Source: Spiroplasma sp. NBRC 100390 (GTDB taxonomy: Bacteria > Bacillota_I > Bacilli_A > Mycoplasmatales > Mycoplasmataceae). From it: DNA of 64,000 nucleotides. This document shows positions 40,126-50,222 of this stretch, one piece after another (position 1 is the stretch's first letter; the number at the start of each line of letters is the position of its first letter). A model generated the notes under the pieces. It searched no databases. It was not told where the DNA came from and saw only the letters and a program-made list of their open reading frames with translations. The position numbers were made by a program, and so were the translations under genes. The stretch is from NCBI RefSeq assembly GCF_001886495.1, contig NZ_CP018022.1, positions 310,001 through 374,000 on the forward strand, in the 5' to 3' direction.

Positions 40126-42003
40126 ATGAGTAATATTTTATTAACAAGTGGGCCACCATCTCCGGATTGAATTACGCCTACTAATACGCCACACGACATT
40201 TTAGCAACATATGGTGGCTGAGTTCATATGTATGCTGTATTTATTACTACGGGAATGATTTTATCTGTTTTAGCCTGTTTTATTCGGTTAAAAATTAAGA
40301 AGATTCCGATTGAACCTCTAATTTGATCAGTTTTTGTTATTATTCCTTTTTCATTATTTGGTGCTAGTTTTTTTGGAAAAGTTAATAATGATGTTAACAA
40401 TCCATGGGTAACAGAACCAGGAGCGGTGCCATTTTGGTCATTATTTGCGTTTTGAAAAGCAGGAATGAGTATTCATGGTGGTGTTCTGTTTGGAACCATT
40501 ACTGGTTTAATTGTGTTTGGCATTGTGGGGAGAAAATCAAAGGTTTCACTTTGAGTTTATACTGATGCTATTATTCCAAATATTTTATTGGGACAAGTAT
40601 TAGGACGTTGAGGTAATTTCTTTAACCATGAATTATTAGGAAGTGTTACTTCGTATGATTCATTACGTTGACTACCAGCATTTATTCGTGATAACTTATG
40701 ACAATGAGCTGGATCTTCTGGATTATCACCAGAAACAAGTGGCGGAGAAATTGTCTTTCGTCAACCAATTTTCTTATATGAATCGTTCTTTAACTTTTTA
40801 GCATGATTATTTATTACTTTTTTTATTCCTTTTGCTGGACAGTTATTTGGCAAAAAACCATGGAAAAAAGACTCAAAAGAATATCCTTTTGATTTAAAAT
40901 ATAATTTTATTCATTTCTTTAACCGGAAATATATTAAAAAAGATAAAATGACATGAAAAGAAGTCTGAGATAAAGCATATTTTAATTATGTACCAAGCCA
41001 AAAACAATTAGATGAGATGCCGAAAGTATCATTTGTTAAAACCAAATCAGAACTAGGTAATCGTTTTAAAAAATGGTGGCATAATGATAGTGCAGAATTA
41101 ACAAAATTAAATAATCCTGGGCGTTATTCAATAACACGTAGTGGAGTTCAAACTGGTTTTTATTTCTTTTTATGAAATTTAATTCGTTTTGTTCTTGAAA
41201 CGCAACGTGATGATGTTTCAACATTATTTATTAAAAATTATCGAGCATTAGATTATGCGGTTTTAATTTTAATTGCAGTATTGGGATTAGTATTGGCAAT
41301 TTATGCACAATGAGGAGCGCCACGAAAATTTCGTAAGAATGGTTTTATTTATGAAAAAGAATATGTTGATTTTGAGAGTTTACAAACTTGAAAATTTGAT
41401 AAATATTTAGCTAATAATATTGTTATTGGTGAAGATAATTATGTTGATAAATTACCAATAATTATTAAGACAAAAGTAATGGAATTCTTAGGTTATCAAG
41501 ATGAATCTTTTGATAAATATTTTGAATTAAAATATTTTAAAACCAATGATCAAGTTTTAACTAATAATGAAATTACTAATTATAGTTTTAAAATTGTGGC
41601 ATTGCCAACAGCAAGTAATAAATTTATTGATGATTTGGTTGTTAATCAAACATATAAAGTTGATTTAAGTAAAATCTTAAAACAAGTAACGTTAGACCTA
41701 ACAAAACCAAATAATAATCAATATTTAACATTATCAAGTCAGCAATTTGGAACATTATTAAATGATTTTATTCATCGTGATGAAACAGCAGCACAAATTA
41801 AAGCAATCTGAAATAATTTTTATCCAAATATTAATGAAAAGAAAACAACTATTTTTAACCTTAATCTTAATGAATTAATTAATTTTGATGAATTAAAAAT
41901 TAGCCCTATTGCTAAAAAAATTGAAGTATCAAAATTTAAATTTAAAGCAAACCAATTTTATTATTTTAATAAAAAAGTTTGTTTTAAATTAAACTGACAA
42001 TAA
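40126..42003 (+). CDS. lgt: Prolipoprotein diacylglyceryl transferase with long extension
   Basis: The enzyme transfers diacylglycerol from phosphatidylglycerol to the lipobox Cys of prolipoproteins, the first step in making lipoproteins such as those at 20800 and 47915. The catalytic core is clear: the ISIHGGVLFG-like MSIHGGVLFG stretch, the signature GRWGNFFNHELLG starting at residue 160 (Trp from TGA), the FRQPIFLYES segment and RFVLETQRDD at ~354. The protein is 625 residues against ~270 in most bacteria. About 90 extra cytoplasmic residues sit before the last catalytic Arg region, and ~230 residues follow the final TM (~372-395). TGA-Trp codons are extremely frequent. Confidence 0.92.
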
Positions 42004-42039
42004 AGAGTGTACAATGGTAGTAGGAAGAGGGGGGAACTT

Positions 42040-42564
42040 ATGTTAAAAAAAGATATTGAAAAAGACTTACAACAATATATTAATGAACACCTTAAAATGC
42101 AATTTTTTTGTTATAATTTAAGTTCAGCGGCCGAAAAATTAGGTTTTCCTGGTTTTAGTCATTATTTTCAAGTTCAAGCACAAGATGAAGTTTTACATCA
42201 ACGTCGAATTATGAACTTTGTATCAGAACGTGATGGTCATTATGAAGTAAAAAATATTGTTGAAGAATATCATGATATTAAAAATATTACAGAACTAATG
42301 GAAATCTATCAAACAAAACGGGCATATTTCGCTGATTTAACCAATAAATTAGCACATCATGCTCAAGAAGTTGGGGATTTAGTAACCTATAAATTTTATG
42401 ATTGATTTGTGATTGATTTTTATGAAGAATTAGCAGAGATAAAAGACATTGTTGATTGAATTAAAATGTCAAACAATACTTACTATAATATTGATCATAA
42501 AATGGGTGCAAAAGAGGAACCAGATACTTTAACAGTTATTGATCCATTTAGTCCACATGCATAA
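42040..42564 (+). CDS. Ferritin-fold protein with degenerate ferroxidase centre
   Basis: The 174-residue protein aligns by eye with bacterial ferritins (E. coli FtnA) over the four-helix bundle: INEHLKMQFF, AQDEVLHQRRIMNFV, TNKLAHHA and FYDWFVIDFYEEL. E50, H53 and E130 of the diiron site are kept, but FtnA E17 corresponds to Gln21, E94 to Arg94 and Q127 to Phe127. It may therefore bind or store iron poorly, or have another role. The ATG at 42040 has an AGGGGGGAA site. It follows lgt by 36 bp and ends before an 18-bp stem terminator, so it is probably in the lgt transcript. Confidence 0.82.
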
Positions 42565-42567
42565 TAG

Positions 42568-42615
42568 TGCTTTTTCTTTTAAAATCAAAAATTTTAAAAG
42601 AAAAAGCATTTTTTT
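42568..42615 (+). terminator. Strong intrinsic terminator after the ferritin-like gene
   Basis: An 18-bp perfect stem TGCTTTTTCTTTTAAAAT / ATTTTAAAAGAAAAAGCA with a CAAAA loop, then a seven-T run. Confidence 0.92.
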
Positions 42616-42642
42616 ATTGATTTTCAATTTAAAATTAATACT

Positions 42643-43305
42643 ATGGGAAGTAAAGAATTAGAGACAATTTTAAAAACAATGATAAGTAAAGGCAAACCAG
42701 GGTTGAGATTACCATCAGAAGCAATGCTGATGAAACAATATCAAGTTAGTCGGACAACTGTTCGTGATACATTTAAAAAGTTAATTGGAAAAAATATGAT
42801 TTATAGTTTGCAAGGGAAAGGTTATTTTACTTTGAATCGAGTTTTTTGAAGTACGGAATTATCATTTTCAAAAAAAATATGACAATGCAGTTAATAAATT
42901 ATATGTTGTTAATATTCCGCTTGATCAATATTTTCTTGATACATATCAATGTTTGGATAATGATTTTATGAGTTTAATTAAAGTTCGTTATCAAAATGAT
43001 AGGATTAAGAAATATTCCATTATTTGAGTTAATAAAACAATTTTAAAAACCTTAACTTTAAAGATTGTGAAGATAGTTTATTATCTTATATCCATTCAAG
43101 GAATATTACGCTAATCAATAACCTTAAATGTTTACGCTTAGAATTGCCTAATGCTTATGATGAAAAGTTTTTGCAGTTAAGTTTTAAAACATATTTGCCT
43201 AAAAAGTATTCAATTACTTTTTCAGAATATCATGAAGTTGTTGAATGTAGTAAAGAAACATACCAACCAGAATTATTTGAATTTTATAAAGTAAATTATT
43301 TTTAG
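42643..43305 (+). pseudogene. GntR-family (UTRA-type) regulator with two frameshifts
   Basis: The N-terminal winged helix is intact: GLRLPSEAMLMKQYQVSRTTVRDTFKKL and LQGKGYF match the GntR/HutC subfamily. After FSKK the frame shifts at an A8 run (42870-42877). The sense continues in frame 2 (YDNAVNKLYVVNIPLDQY...) and returns to frame 1 at an A-run near 43043, ending (ELPNAYDEKF, PKKYSITFSEYHE, ETYQPELFEFYKV) at TAG 43303-43305. Read through, the pieces make one ~220-residue UTRA-domain regulator. Both shifts are single-base changes in homopolymers and roughly compensate. No convincing ribosome site precedes ATG 42643. It is followed by PTS and glycosidase remnants, so it probably once controlled them. 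Confidence 0.8.
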
Positions 43306-43340
43306 TAAGAACTTGTTACGACAAGTTCTTATTTTTTTTT
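43306..43340 (+). terminator. Intrinsic terminator after the GntR pseudogene
   Basis: TAAGAACTTGT / ACAAGTTCTTA stem with a TACG tetraloop, then a T-run, starting right behind the TAG. Confidence 0.88.
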
Positions 43341-43376
43341 GGTAAATAAAATTAAAATAGAAAGGAGAAATAAAGA

Positions 43377-44168
43377 ATGGCAAAGTCAGAAAATTTAAGG
43401 CAAAAGGAAAACTATTTTATGAAATTAAAGAATAAAATTAAGGCGCCATTTGAAGGGGGAAAGAATTCACGCTTTAAAATTGGGATTAATAAATTTGCTA
43501 AGGCAATTTTAACAATGATTGCAATTTTACCAGTTGCTGGGTTATTCATTGTTGTTGGTAAAATTATTGGACCGTTAGGCTTTGGTCAAATTACAAGTAT
43601 TGCCAAAGTAGCAAACCATATTGGAACAATTATTGAAACAATTGGTTGAATGCCATTCCGTCATATTGGATTGTTATTTGCTATTGCTATTGGTGGGTCA
43701 TGAGCTAAAAATAAGGCTGGTGGTTGTTTTGCTGGAGCAATTGCTTATTTAACATTATTAAGTGTTGGAGCAACATTTTTTGTAACTAGAACAGGAACTG
43801 ATGGAACTGAGTTTATGAATTATATTTTAGGGGGAAGATGAACCAACCAAAAGGATTATTTTAGTAATCAAGAAGGGGTTTATTCACTCCGTTTTGATGC
43901 ATTGGGGGGAATTATTACTGGTTTTATTGGGGCTGGAGTTTATAATAAGTTTTTTGCTTTTAATCGTTTACCTAATGCGTTATCTTTTTTTAATGGACCA
44001 CGCTTTGTGCCATTAATGGTAATTGTGGTTTGTTTACCAATTGCAATTACTTTGTCCCTATTTTGACCACTAATCCAAACGGGAATAAATGTTATTGGGA
44101 AGAATATTGCTTTAAATAATAAAATTCCGTTTATTATTCCTTTTGAAACTTTTCGTCAAGGGTATTAG
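43377..44168 (+). pseudogene. Truncated PTS EIIC (glucose/maltose-type)
   Basis: The frame begins normally behind AAAGGAGA with a basic N-terminus, then KFAKAILTMIAILPVAGLFIVVG, MPFRHIGLLFAIAIGGSWA and GGCFAGAIAYL, which are typical of glucose-superfamily EIIC (PtsG/MalX-like) permeases. About 255 residues in, after NKIPFIIPF, homology ends and the frame runs into a stop at 44166-44168. The rest of EIIC, with the conserved Glu motif, and any EIIB are gone. The 3' side continues with glycosidase sequence in another frame. The gene is therefore a deletion remnant, not a working permease. Confidence 0.8.
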
Positions 44169-44698
44169 CTAATGCAATCAAATATGCAAAGTTAAAACGC
44201 AAACTATTACCGTATTTTAAAATGTGTGAATTAGAAGCAGTGACAACAGGGGTGCCAATTTTACGAGCAATGGTTTTAGAAGATGAGGATGATTCAATTG
44301 CACAAATAATTGATAGTCAATTTTATTTAGGGAGTAATTTATTAATAGCTCCGATTTTAACACCACAAACAATGAAGCGAGAAGTTTATTTACCTGCAGG
44401 AGAATGGTTTTTGTTTGGCCAAAAAGAAAAGAAATATCTTGGAAAGCAATCTTATTTATTGTCTTGTTCGGCAGATGAAATTTTGCTTTTTGTAAAAGGA
44501 AACACTATTATTCCAACTATTAAAGAAGATAATTATCATTTTGAACAATTAGACACTGTTTCATTAGAATTAAATCTTTATGGAACATTACCATCAAAAT
44601 ACGAATTAAAGTTTAAACTTAACAAGAATTTAATTATAATTACTTATCAAAATCAAAAGTTTAATATTTCATCAAAGCACAGTTATGTTGTAAAATAG
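44123..44698 (+). pseudogene. 3' remnant of a GH31 alpha-glucosidase-type enzyme
   Basis: Frame 2 opens after a TAA at 44120. From about 44140 it reads VLANAIKYAKLKRKLLPYF, then ELEAVTTGVPILRAM and DSQFYLGSNLLIAPIL, then REVYLPAGEWFLFG. These are hallmarks of the end of the GH31 catalytic barrel and the following beta domain (LRYxLLPYLY, G.PvmRP, QFMxGxxLLVAPV, VYLPxGxW). The N-terminal two thirds with the catalytic Asp residues are missing. It adjoins the truncated PTS EIIC without a gap, so a single deletion probably removed the end of EIIC and the start of this gene. An ATG at 44222 has no ribosome site. Confidence 0.8.
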
Positions 44699-44730
44699 TT
44701 AATATTTCCATTTTTTCCTTTAAAAAAGAG

Positions 44731-44736
44731 TATAAT
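44731..44736 (+). promoter_or_regulatory. Probable -10 box of the RNase Y gene
   Basis: TATAAT followed by an ~85-nt leader with no recognised structure, then GAGGAGA at 44812-44818 before the ATG. Confidence 0.5.
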
Positions 44737-44825
44737 GTATGTGGTAATTATTTATTGCCATTATTCCACTTATACACTTAAATTAATACTTCTTGCTTAA
44801 TACTCTAAGTAGAGGAGACATAATT

Positions 44826-46355
44826 ATGGAAATATCTATATGAGTAATAATCATTATTGCTGTTGCAATTGGTTTTTACTTTCTTGGATTTTTATGTGAA
44901 AAATATCTAAGATTTAAATTAATTAAAAAAACAAAGTTAAAAATAAAACAAGCTGAAGAAAAGGCAAAAAAAATTATTAATGCTGCAAAAGCAGATGGAA
45001 AAGTTGAAGCAGCACAAATTAGACAAGAAATGAATAATGAATTAGCTCGGAAACGAGAAGAATTTTTAGAAACGGAAAAGTTTTTAACAAATAGGGAGCG
45101 TTTAATTATTGAACGCGAAGAAGTATTACATAGTAAAGAGCAAGAAACGTTTCGGAAGAAAGAAGAATTACAAGGAAAGATTAACTATTATCAAGAACTA
45201 GTTGAACATAATCTTCAACAGCTTGAAAAAGTTACTGGTTATTCTCTTGAAGAAGCGAAAGATGTACTTTTTAAAGAAATAAGTGACCGTTACCAAAAAG
45301 AAATTGGTGAATTTTTAAAAAATGCTGAGAATACAGCAAAAATTAACGCCAAAGAAACAGCCATTAATATTGTTACTAGCGCAATTGAACGTTATGCTGT
45401 TAATATTGTGGCAGAAAAAACAACTACTTCTGTTTATTTGGAAGATGATAATATGAAAGGACGGATTATTGGGAAAGACGGCCGTAATATTCGAACTTTT
45501 GAAGTAGCCGCTGGAGTGGATCTAATCATTGATGATACTCCAAATGTTGTTCAAATTTCATCTTTTAACCCCATTCGCCGTGAAATTGCCAAAAAAACAT
45601 TAGAAAAGCTATTAGTTGATGGACGGATTCAACCAAATCGGATTGAAGAAACAATCAAGTTAGAGCAAGAAGAAATTGAAATGACAATTTTGGAAACAGG
45701 AAAAGAAGTTGTTGCTGAATTAGAATTAGATAATTTAGACATTGAATTAATTCGCCATCTAGGAATTTTAAAATACCGAACTAGTTATGGGCAAAATGTT
45801 TTATTGCATTCAATTGAAGTTGCTAAATTAACGGCAATGATGGCTAGTGAATTAGGTTTAGACGCAACGATTGCAATGCGAGCTGGTCTATTACATGATA
45901 TTGGAAAAGCAGTTGATTTTGATAACGAAGGAAGCCATGTTACCTTGGGAGTTAAGTTAGCAACAAAATGTGATGAGAATCCAATTATCATTAATGCGAT
46001 TGCTTCACATCATGGTGAAGTCTCTGCTAATAATCCATATTCAGTTTTGGTTTCTGCTGCCGATACATTATCAGCAGCACGACCAGGGAGCCGTAATAAT
46101 AATCTTGAAAATTATATTTCCCGTATGTCTGAATTAGAAAAAATCTGTCAAACAGTAGTTGGTGTTCAATCGGTTTATGCTTTACAAGCAGGACGTCAAA
46201 TTCGTGTTATTGTTAATCCAGTTATTAGTGATGATGACCGTACACACAAAATTGCAATTGATATTAAAGAAAAAATTAAAAAAACAAAGGCAATTCCAGG
46301 GGACATTGTTATTACAGTAATTAGAGAGTTACGAATAACAGAAACTGTTATTTAA
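44826..46355 (+). CDS. rny: Ribonuclease Y
   Basis: The 509-residue membrane-anchored endoribonuclease starts mRNA decay. It has an N-terminal TM segment (~6-26), a long charged coiled coil (~40-190), a KH domain (GRIIGKDGRNIRTFE) and an HD domain with LLHDIGKAVDF and the downstream ASHHGE and DTLSAARPGSR motifs. Length is near the Bacillus protein (520). Only the TGA-Trp at residue 6 separates the true start (ATG 44826) from the long ORF, so the TM anchor is easily missed. It has its own promoter and terminator. Confidence 0.95.
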
Positions 46356-46380
46356 AAGAATAATTTTTTATTCTTTTTTT
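46354..46380 (+). terminator. Intrinsic terminator of rny
   Basis: AAAAGAATAA / TTATTCTTTT stem with a TTTT loop and T-run at the rny stop codon. Confidence 0.75.
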
Positions 46381-46396
46381 ATGGAAATTTTAGTAT

Positions 46397-46402
46397 TATA
46401 AT
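46397..46402 (+). promoter_or_regulatory. Probable -10 box of ffh
   Basis: TATAAT 44 bases upstream of the ffh ATG; AAAGGAG at 46432-46438. Confidence 0.5.
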
Positions 46403-46445
46403 TATTAGGAAAGATTTTGTTATAAAAAATAAAGGAGAATTAGTG

Positions 46446-47804
46446 ATGATTGGAGACTTTTTAGCAAATCGATTGAAAAAATCAATTGAAAAAAATATGA
46501 AAAAATCAACTTTAACTAGTGATGCTATTAGTGAAACAATGCGGGAAATTAGATTGGCATTATTAGAAGCGGATGTTAATAATGAAGTGGTAAAAGATTT
46601 TATTAAGGCAGTAGAAACAAAAGCCCGCGGAGAATATATTTCCGATGGTTTGAATGCATCACAGATGATGGTTAAAATTGTTCATGAAGAATTGGTTAAT
46701 ATTTTTGGGAAAACAACGAAGGAATTATCTTTTGCTTCAAAACCAACAATTGTTATGATGGTTGGATTACAAGGGAGTGGGAAAACGACAACCACTGGTA
46801 AAATTGCCAAATTAGTGGAAAAAAAATATCAAAAAAAACCATTATTGGTAGCTTGTGATATTTATCGTCCCGCAGCAATTGATCAGTTAAAAACAATTGG
46901 AAAGAATCTAAATCTTGAAGTATTTGAACGAGGAACACAAAATCCCGTTCAAACAGCGCAAGAAGCAGTTACTTATGCAAAAGAAATTAAAAATGATGTT
47001 ATTTTAATTGATACTGCTGGTCGTTTGCATATTGATGCGGAATTAATGCAAGAATTAAAAGAAATTAAAAATAATATTACTCCTGATGAAATCTTACTTG
47101 TTGTTGATGGAATGACAGGACAAGATATTATTAATGTTGCAACAGAATTTAATCAATTGTTAAAGTTAACCGGAGTTGTTGTTACTAAGTTAGATGGTGA
47201 TGCTCGTGGGGGAGCAGCATTATCAATTACTCATTTAACCAAATTGCCAATTACTTTTATTGGGACTGGAGAGGGAATGAGTAGTTTACAAATTTTTTAT
47301 CCCGACCGAATGGCAGATCGAATTTTGGGAATGGGAGATGTTCAAACTCTAGTTGAAAAGGCAAAAGATGTTTTAGATGAACGTGATATTAAAAAAACAA
47401 TGAATCGAATGATGATGGGACAATTTGATTTACAAGATTTGTTAAATCAAATGCGACAAATCTCAAAAATGGGAAAAATGGGTGGAATTATGAAATTATT
47501 GCCTGGAATGCCAAAAATGAGTGATGAAAAAATTGCTGATGCAGAACGTAAATTAAAAGCAACAGAAGTCTTATTATCTTCAATGACAGTTAAAGAACGT
47601 CGTGAACCGCGGTTGTTAAAACACTTATCACGAAAAAATCGGATTTTAAAAGGTTCGGGGCGGACAGAAAAAGAATATAATGAGTTAATTAATCAATTTG
47701 AAAAAACAAAAAAACAAGTTGATGAGATTGCTCGCCAAATTAAATCTGGTCGTATGCCAAACATTCCGGGAATGGGTGGTTTAAGCGGAATGGGTTTTAA
47801 TTAA
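46446..47804 (+). CDS. ffh: Signal recognition particle protein Ffh
   Basis: The 452-residue GTPase binds signal sequences of nascent membrane proteins together with 4.5S RNA. It has the N domain, the G domain with GLQGSGKTTTTGK, DTAGRL and TKLDGDARGG, and the Met-rich M domain with KMGGIMKLLPGMPKM and the SRKNRILKGSGR RNA-binding helix, ending in a Gly/Met-rich tail. I chose ATG 46446 (seven bases from GGAG) over GTG 46443. No ylxM gene is upstream and no ffs RNA is seen nearby. Confidence 0.96.
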   Translation: MIGDFLANRLKKSIEKNMKKSTLTSDAISETMREIRLALLEADVNNEVVKDFIKAVETKARGEYISDGLNASQMMVKIVHEELVNIFGKTTKELSFASKPTIVMMVGLQGSGKTTTTGKIAKLVEKKYQKKPLLVACDIYRPAAIDQLKTIGKNLNLEVFERGTQNPVQTAQEAVTYAKEIKNDVILIDTAGRLHIDAELMQELKEIKNNITPDEILLVVDGMTGQDIINVATEFNQLLKLTGVVVTKLDGDARGGAALSITHLTKLPITFIGTGEGMSSLQIFYPDRMADRILGMGDVQTLVEKAKDVLDERDIKKTMNRMMMGQFDLQDLLNQMRQISKMGKMGGIMKLLPGMPKMSDEKIADAERKLKATEVLLSSMTVKERREPRLLKHLSRKNRILKGSGRTEKEYNELINQFEKTKKQVDEIARQIKSGRMPNIPGMGGLSGMGFN

Positions 47805-47852
47805 GACAATATTTCAAAGTTTTATTATAAAAAATTGTGAATCAAATAAAAA

Positions 47853-47894
47853 AAGTTTAAGGACAATTAAATGTTGTAACTTAAACTTGTTTTT
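47853..47894 (+). terminator. Intrinsic terminator after ffh
   Basis: AAGTTTAAG / CTTAAACTT outer stem with an inner ACAA / TTGT pairing, followed by TTGTTTTT. It may also serve the convergent lipoprotein gene. Confidence 0.7.
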
Positions 47895-47914
47895 ATTATT
47901 ATTTAATTTCTTTC

Positions 47915-49561
47915 CTATTCTATTTTAGTTCTTTCTGCTATAGAAAATTGCATTCCCATTTTGCCACTATTAGACCCTGGACTTGATACAAACGAATAGT
48001 ATAAGCCACCATCAAAAGATTCACCAAATGTAAACATCATTGCTCATGGAGTTGTTATTTGATAATCTCAAACTATTTCTAATCAACTTCAATTTTGTTC
48101 TATTCCTTTAGGTTTTGACAATAGGGGATGTAATTTAATATTAAATAAATCAAGGTCTTCCAAATCTTTGGCTTCATCAGAATTTTTAAAATCTTTTACT
48201 AAAAAGTTAATAACGCTTTGAAGACCATCCTTTTTATTTTGTTCTAGGACCTTTTTAAATGTTTTATTTGGAAATCTAAATTCAACAAAACTACTAATAA
48301 AAGTTCCACCCTTGGCGTATTTAATAAATTGAATAATAATTTTTCCTCAGTTTGCTAATTTTTTGTCAATTGCTGCTCGCGATAAGTTCAAAGTAATTGT
48401 TGCATCTTCATTATCTTTATTTGTTACATTACCAGATAACCCTAATCCGTAGATGTTAAAATAATTTAGTTTAATTTTAAATGTGCCTAAGTCTAAACCA
48501 ACATTGTCGTCAACATTGAAAACGGGGCCAACATTGTTTTTATAAAAATCAACAAAATCAGTAGGTTTGATATCATCAATGCTATCTCAACCAACACCAT
48601 TATTCATTTTTTCTCCAATTCATTCTTGCAATAAAACCTTGTTTTGTTTTGCACTGTTTGTTAAACCATCATATCCCTTATTTTCTGATGTTAATGCTCC
48701 ATTTTGTTCTTTTTCAATTAAGGGTGTATCATTATAAGTAATACTAATATTTTGAAATTCTTTTTGACTTATAATATAATTTTTTACAGCAGTTTTGAAA
48801 ATATCGTCTAATGGTTTAGTATCTTTTGCAAAATCTCACATCATTTGATCATATAGTGGTTTAAAAAGTTCATTTTCACCAAAATTAACAGTTTCTAATT
48901 TAATAAAATAGTCTTTAATGTTTTCAATTAGAAAACTTACTGCTTTATCAGAAAAGGCATGTAAGGCAGTAACATTTTCAGTAACATTGTAAATACTTGT
49001 TATTCCAAAACTAGCATACATTTGTTTAAATTTTAATTGAAGTGTTGCTTTGTAATCAACTCGAACAGCTGAAAAAGGCTCTGGATTAACATCACTAGGA
49101 AATTTATTGCGTAAATTTTCTACATCAATAAAAGTAACTTTTACAATATTTTTTTCATCATCTAGGGTTAATGGCATTTCATCAACAAAGTAATTTGAAT
49201 ATTCATTTTGTAAGTCATGGTTAACATTATCAAAAATTTTTGTAAAACTATTGATAAAATAAGTAGCCATTTTATTATCTTCTGGATTATTTAACTTTAA
49301 TTGATAAGAATCAGTATCTCCTTTATTTACTTTAGAATAGATTTTTGACAAGTTGCTTTTTATACTATCGATATAAGGAATATTTTTAATTTTTTGATTA
49401 ATTTTTTCACCTGCTTTTGCTTGAATTTCATTAAAGACTTGCAGGTCTTTTGCGGTAATACTTTCGTTAGTAACTAGTTTTTTGTTATGACAAGCAACAA
49501 CATTGGGAGCAACAGTTCCGACTAATGTGATTGTTCCTAAAATACTTAATAATTTCTTCAT
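47915..49561 (-). CDS. Surface lipoprotein (Spiroplasma type)
   Basis: The 548-residue protein starts with a classical mollicute lipoprotein signal (MKKLLSILGTITLVGT...) and the lipobox VVAC with Cys at residue 24. The mature part is hydrophilic, Asn/Lys/Asp-rich, with no repeats or catalytic motif that I recognise. Two regions (about residues 30-240 and 270-480) each combine DIENL/DLDLF-like segments and TLQLKF/TITLNL-like beta strands, and could be related domains, but I cannot prove this. An AAGGAG site precedes ATG 49561. The standard-code ORF ends early at a TGA-Trp (48836); the true stop is TAG at 47915. Function unknown, possibly host interaction. Confidence 0.8.
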
Positions 49562-49657
49562 TGTTTTTTTCTCCTTGTTATTAATTCAAATTAAAAAATT
49601 ATTGGCATTGCAATAGTAATTTAATTAGTATTTTTTAATATTTAACTTTTTTGTTTT

Positions 49658-50038
49658 TTAAGTTAACGGTGGCGCATGTCCTTTTTTAAATTGACTAATT
49701 GATTTAGAATTACGAAAATTAGTAAATAATAAACCTTCACGGAATGTTAAAATTCTTGAAAGAAAAATATTTAAAATAATTATTAATGTTATTTTGTTTT
49801 TAAAAATTAGATATTGGTAAAAAAGAGTTTTAAATTGTTCTGTGCTTTTTTTAAGGTATTTTAAAAATTCAATTTTAATTTTAAAATAATAAGCAAAAAG
49901 AAGAAAAATAACAGATGTATAAAATAAATTATCATTGATTTCCAAATCAACATTTTTAATGGATATATTATAAGCAAGATAAATAATTACCAAAATAAAA
50001 TATGAAGTTAAATACCCAGTAAATAATTTGTTTCTCAT
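49658..50038 (-). CDS. Small membrane protein next to the lipoprotein
   Basis: The 126-residue protein has an AGAGG site before ATG 50038, two clear membrane segments at the N-terminus (~9-27 and ~38-52), a basic loop (KIKIEFLKYLKK), and a third weaker hydrophobic stretch (~82-95). The C-terminus is basic. It contains no TGA codons and no Trp. It precedes the lipoprotein gene by 96 bp on the same strand and may share its transcript. No family recognised. Confidence 0.6.
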   Translation of the reverse strand: MRNKLFTGYLTSYFILVIIYLAYNISIKNVDLEINDNLFYTSVIFLLFAYYFKIKIEFLKYLKKSTEQFKTLFYQYLIFKNKITLIIILNIFLSRILTFREGLLFTNFRNSKSISQFKKGHAPPLT

Positions 50039-50156
50039 CAGTTTTTCCTCTTTTGTATCTTAACTATATTTATAACAATTATTTATAAAAAAACAAGTGG
50101 ATAACTTTTATTAATCGAAGTTTTTATTTATTAATCTATAAATTACTAATTTTATT

Positions 50157-50184
50157 TTGCTTATTTTTTAAAACAATTTATAAT
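50157..50184 (+). promoter_or_regulatory. Promoter of pyrH-frr
   Basis: TTGCTT (50157-50162), 16-bp spacer, TATAAT (50179-50184), then AAAGAAAGGA before the ATG at 50223. The rest of the 184-bp divergent gap holds no other feature that I see. Confidence 0.65.
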
Positions 50185-50222
50185 ATATTAGGAATAAACA
50201 AGAAAAAGAAAGGAATGTTATA

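Noticed and set aside
44222-44698. An independent 158-residue gene
   Set aside because: No ribosome site before ATG 44222, and the homology to GH31 begins upstream of it; it is the tail of a deleted gene.
48836-49561. A 241-residue lipoprotein ending at 48836
   Set aside because: The apparent stop is TGA-Trp; the frame continues with the same composition to a TAG at 47915.
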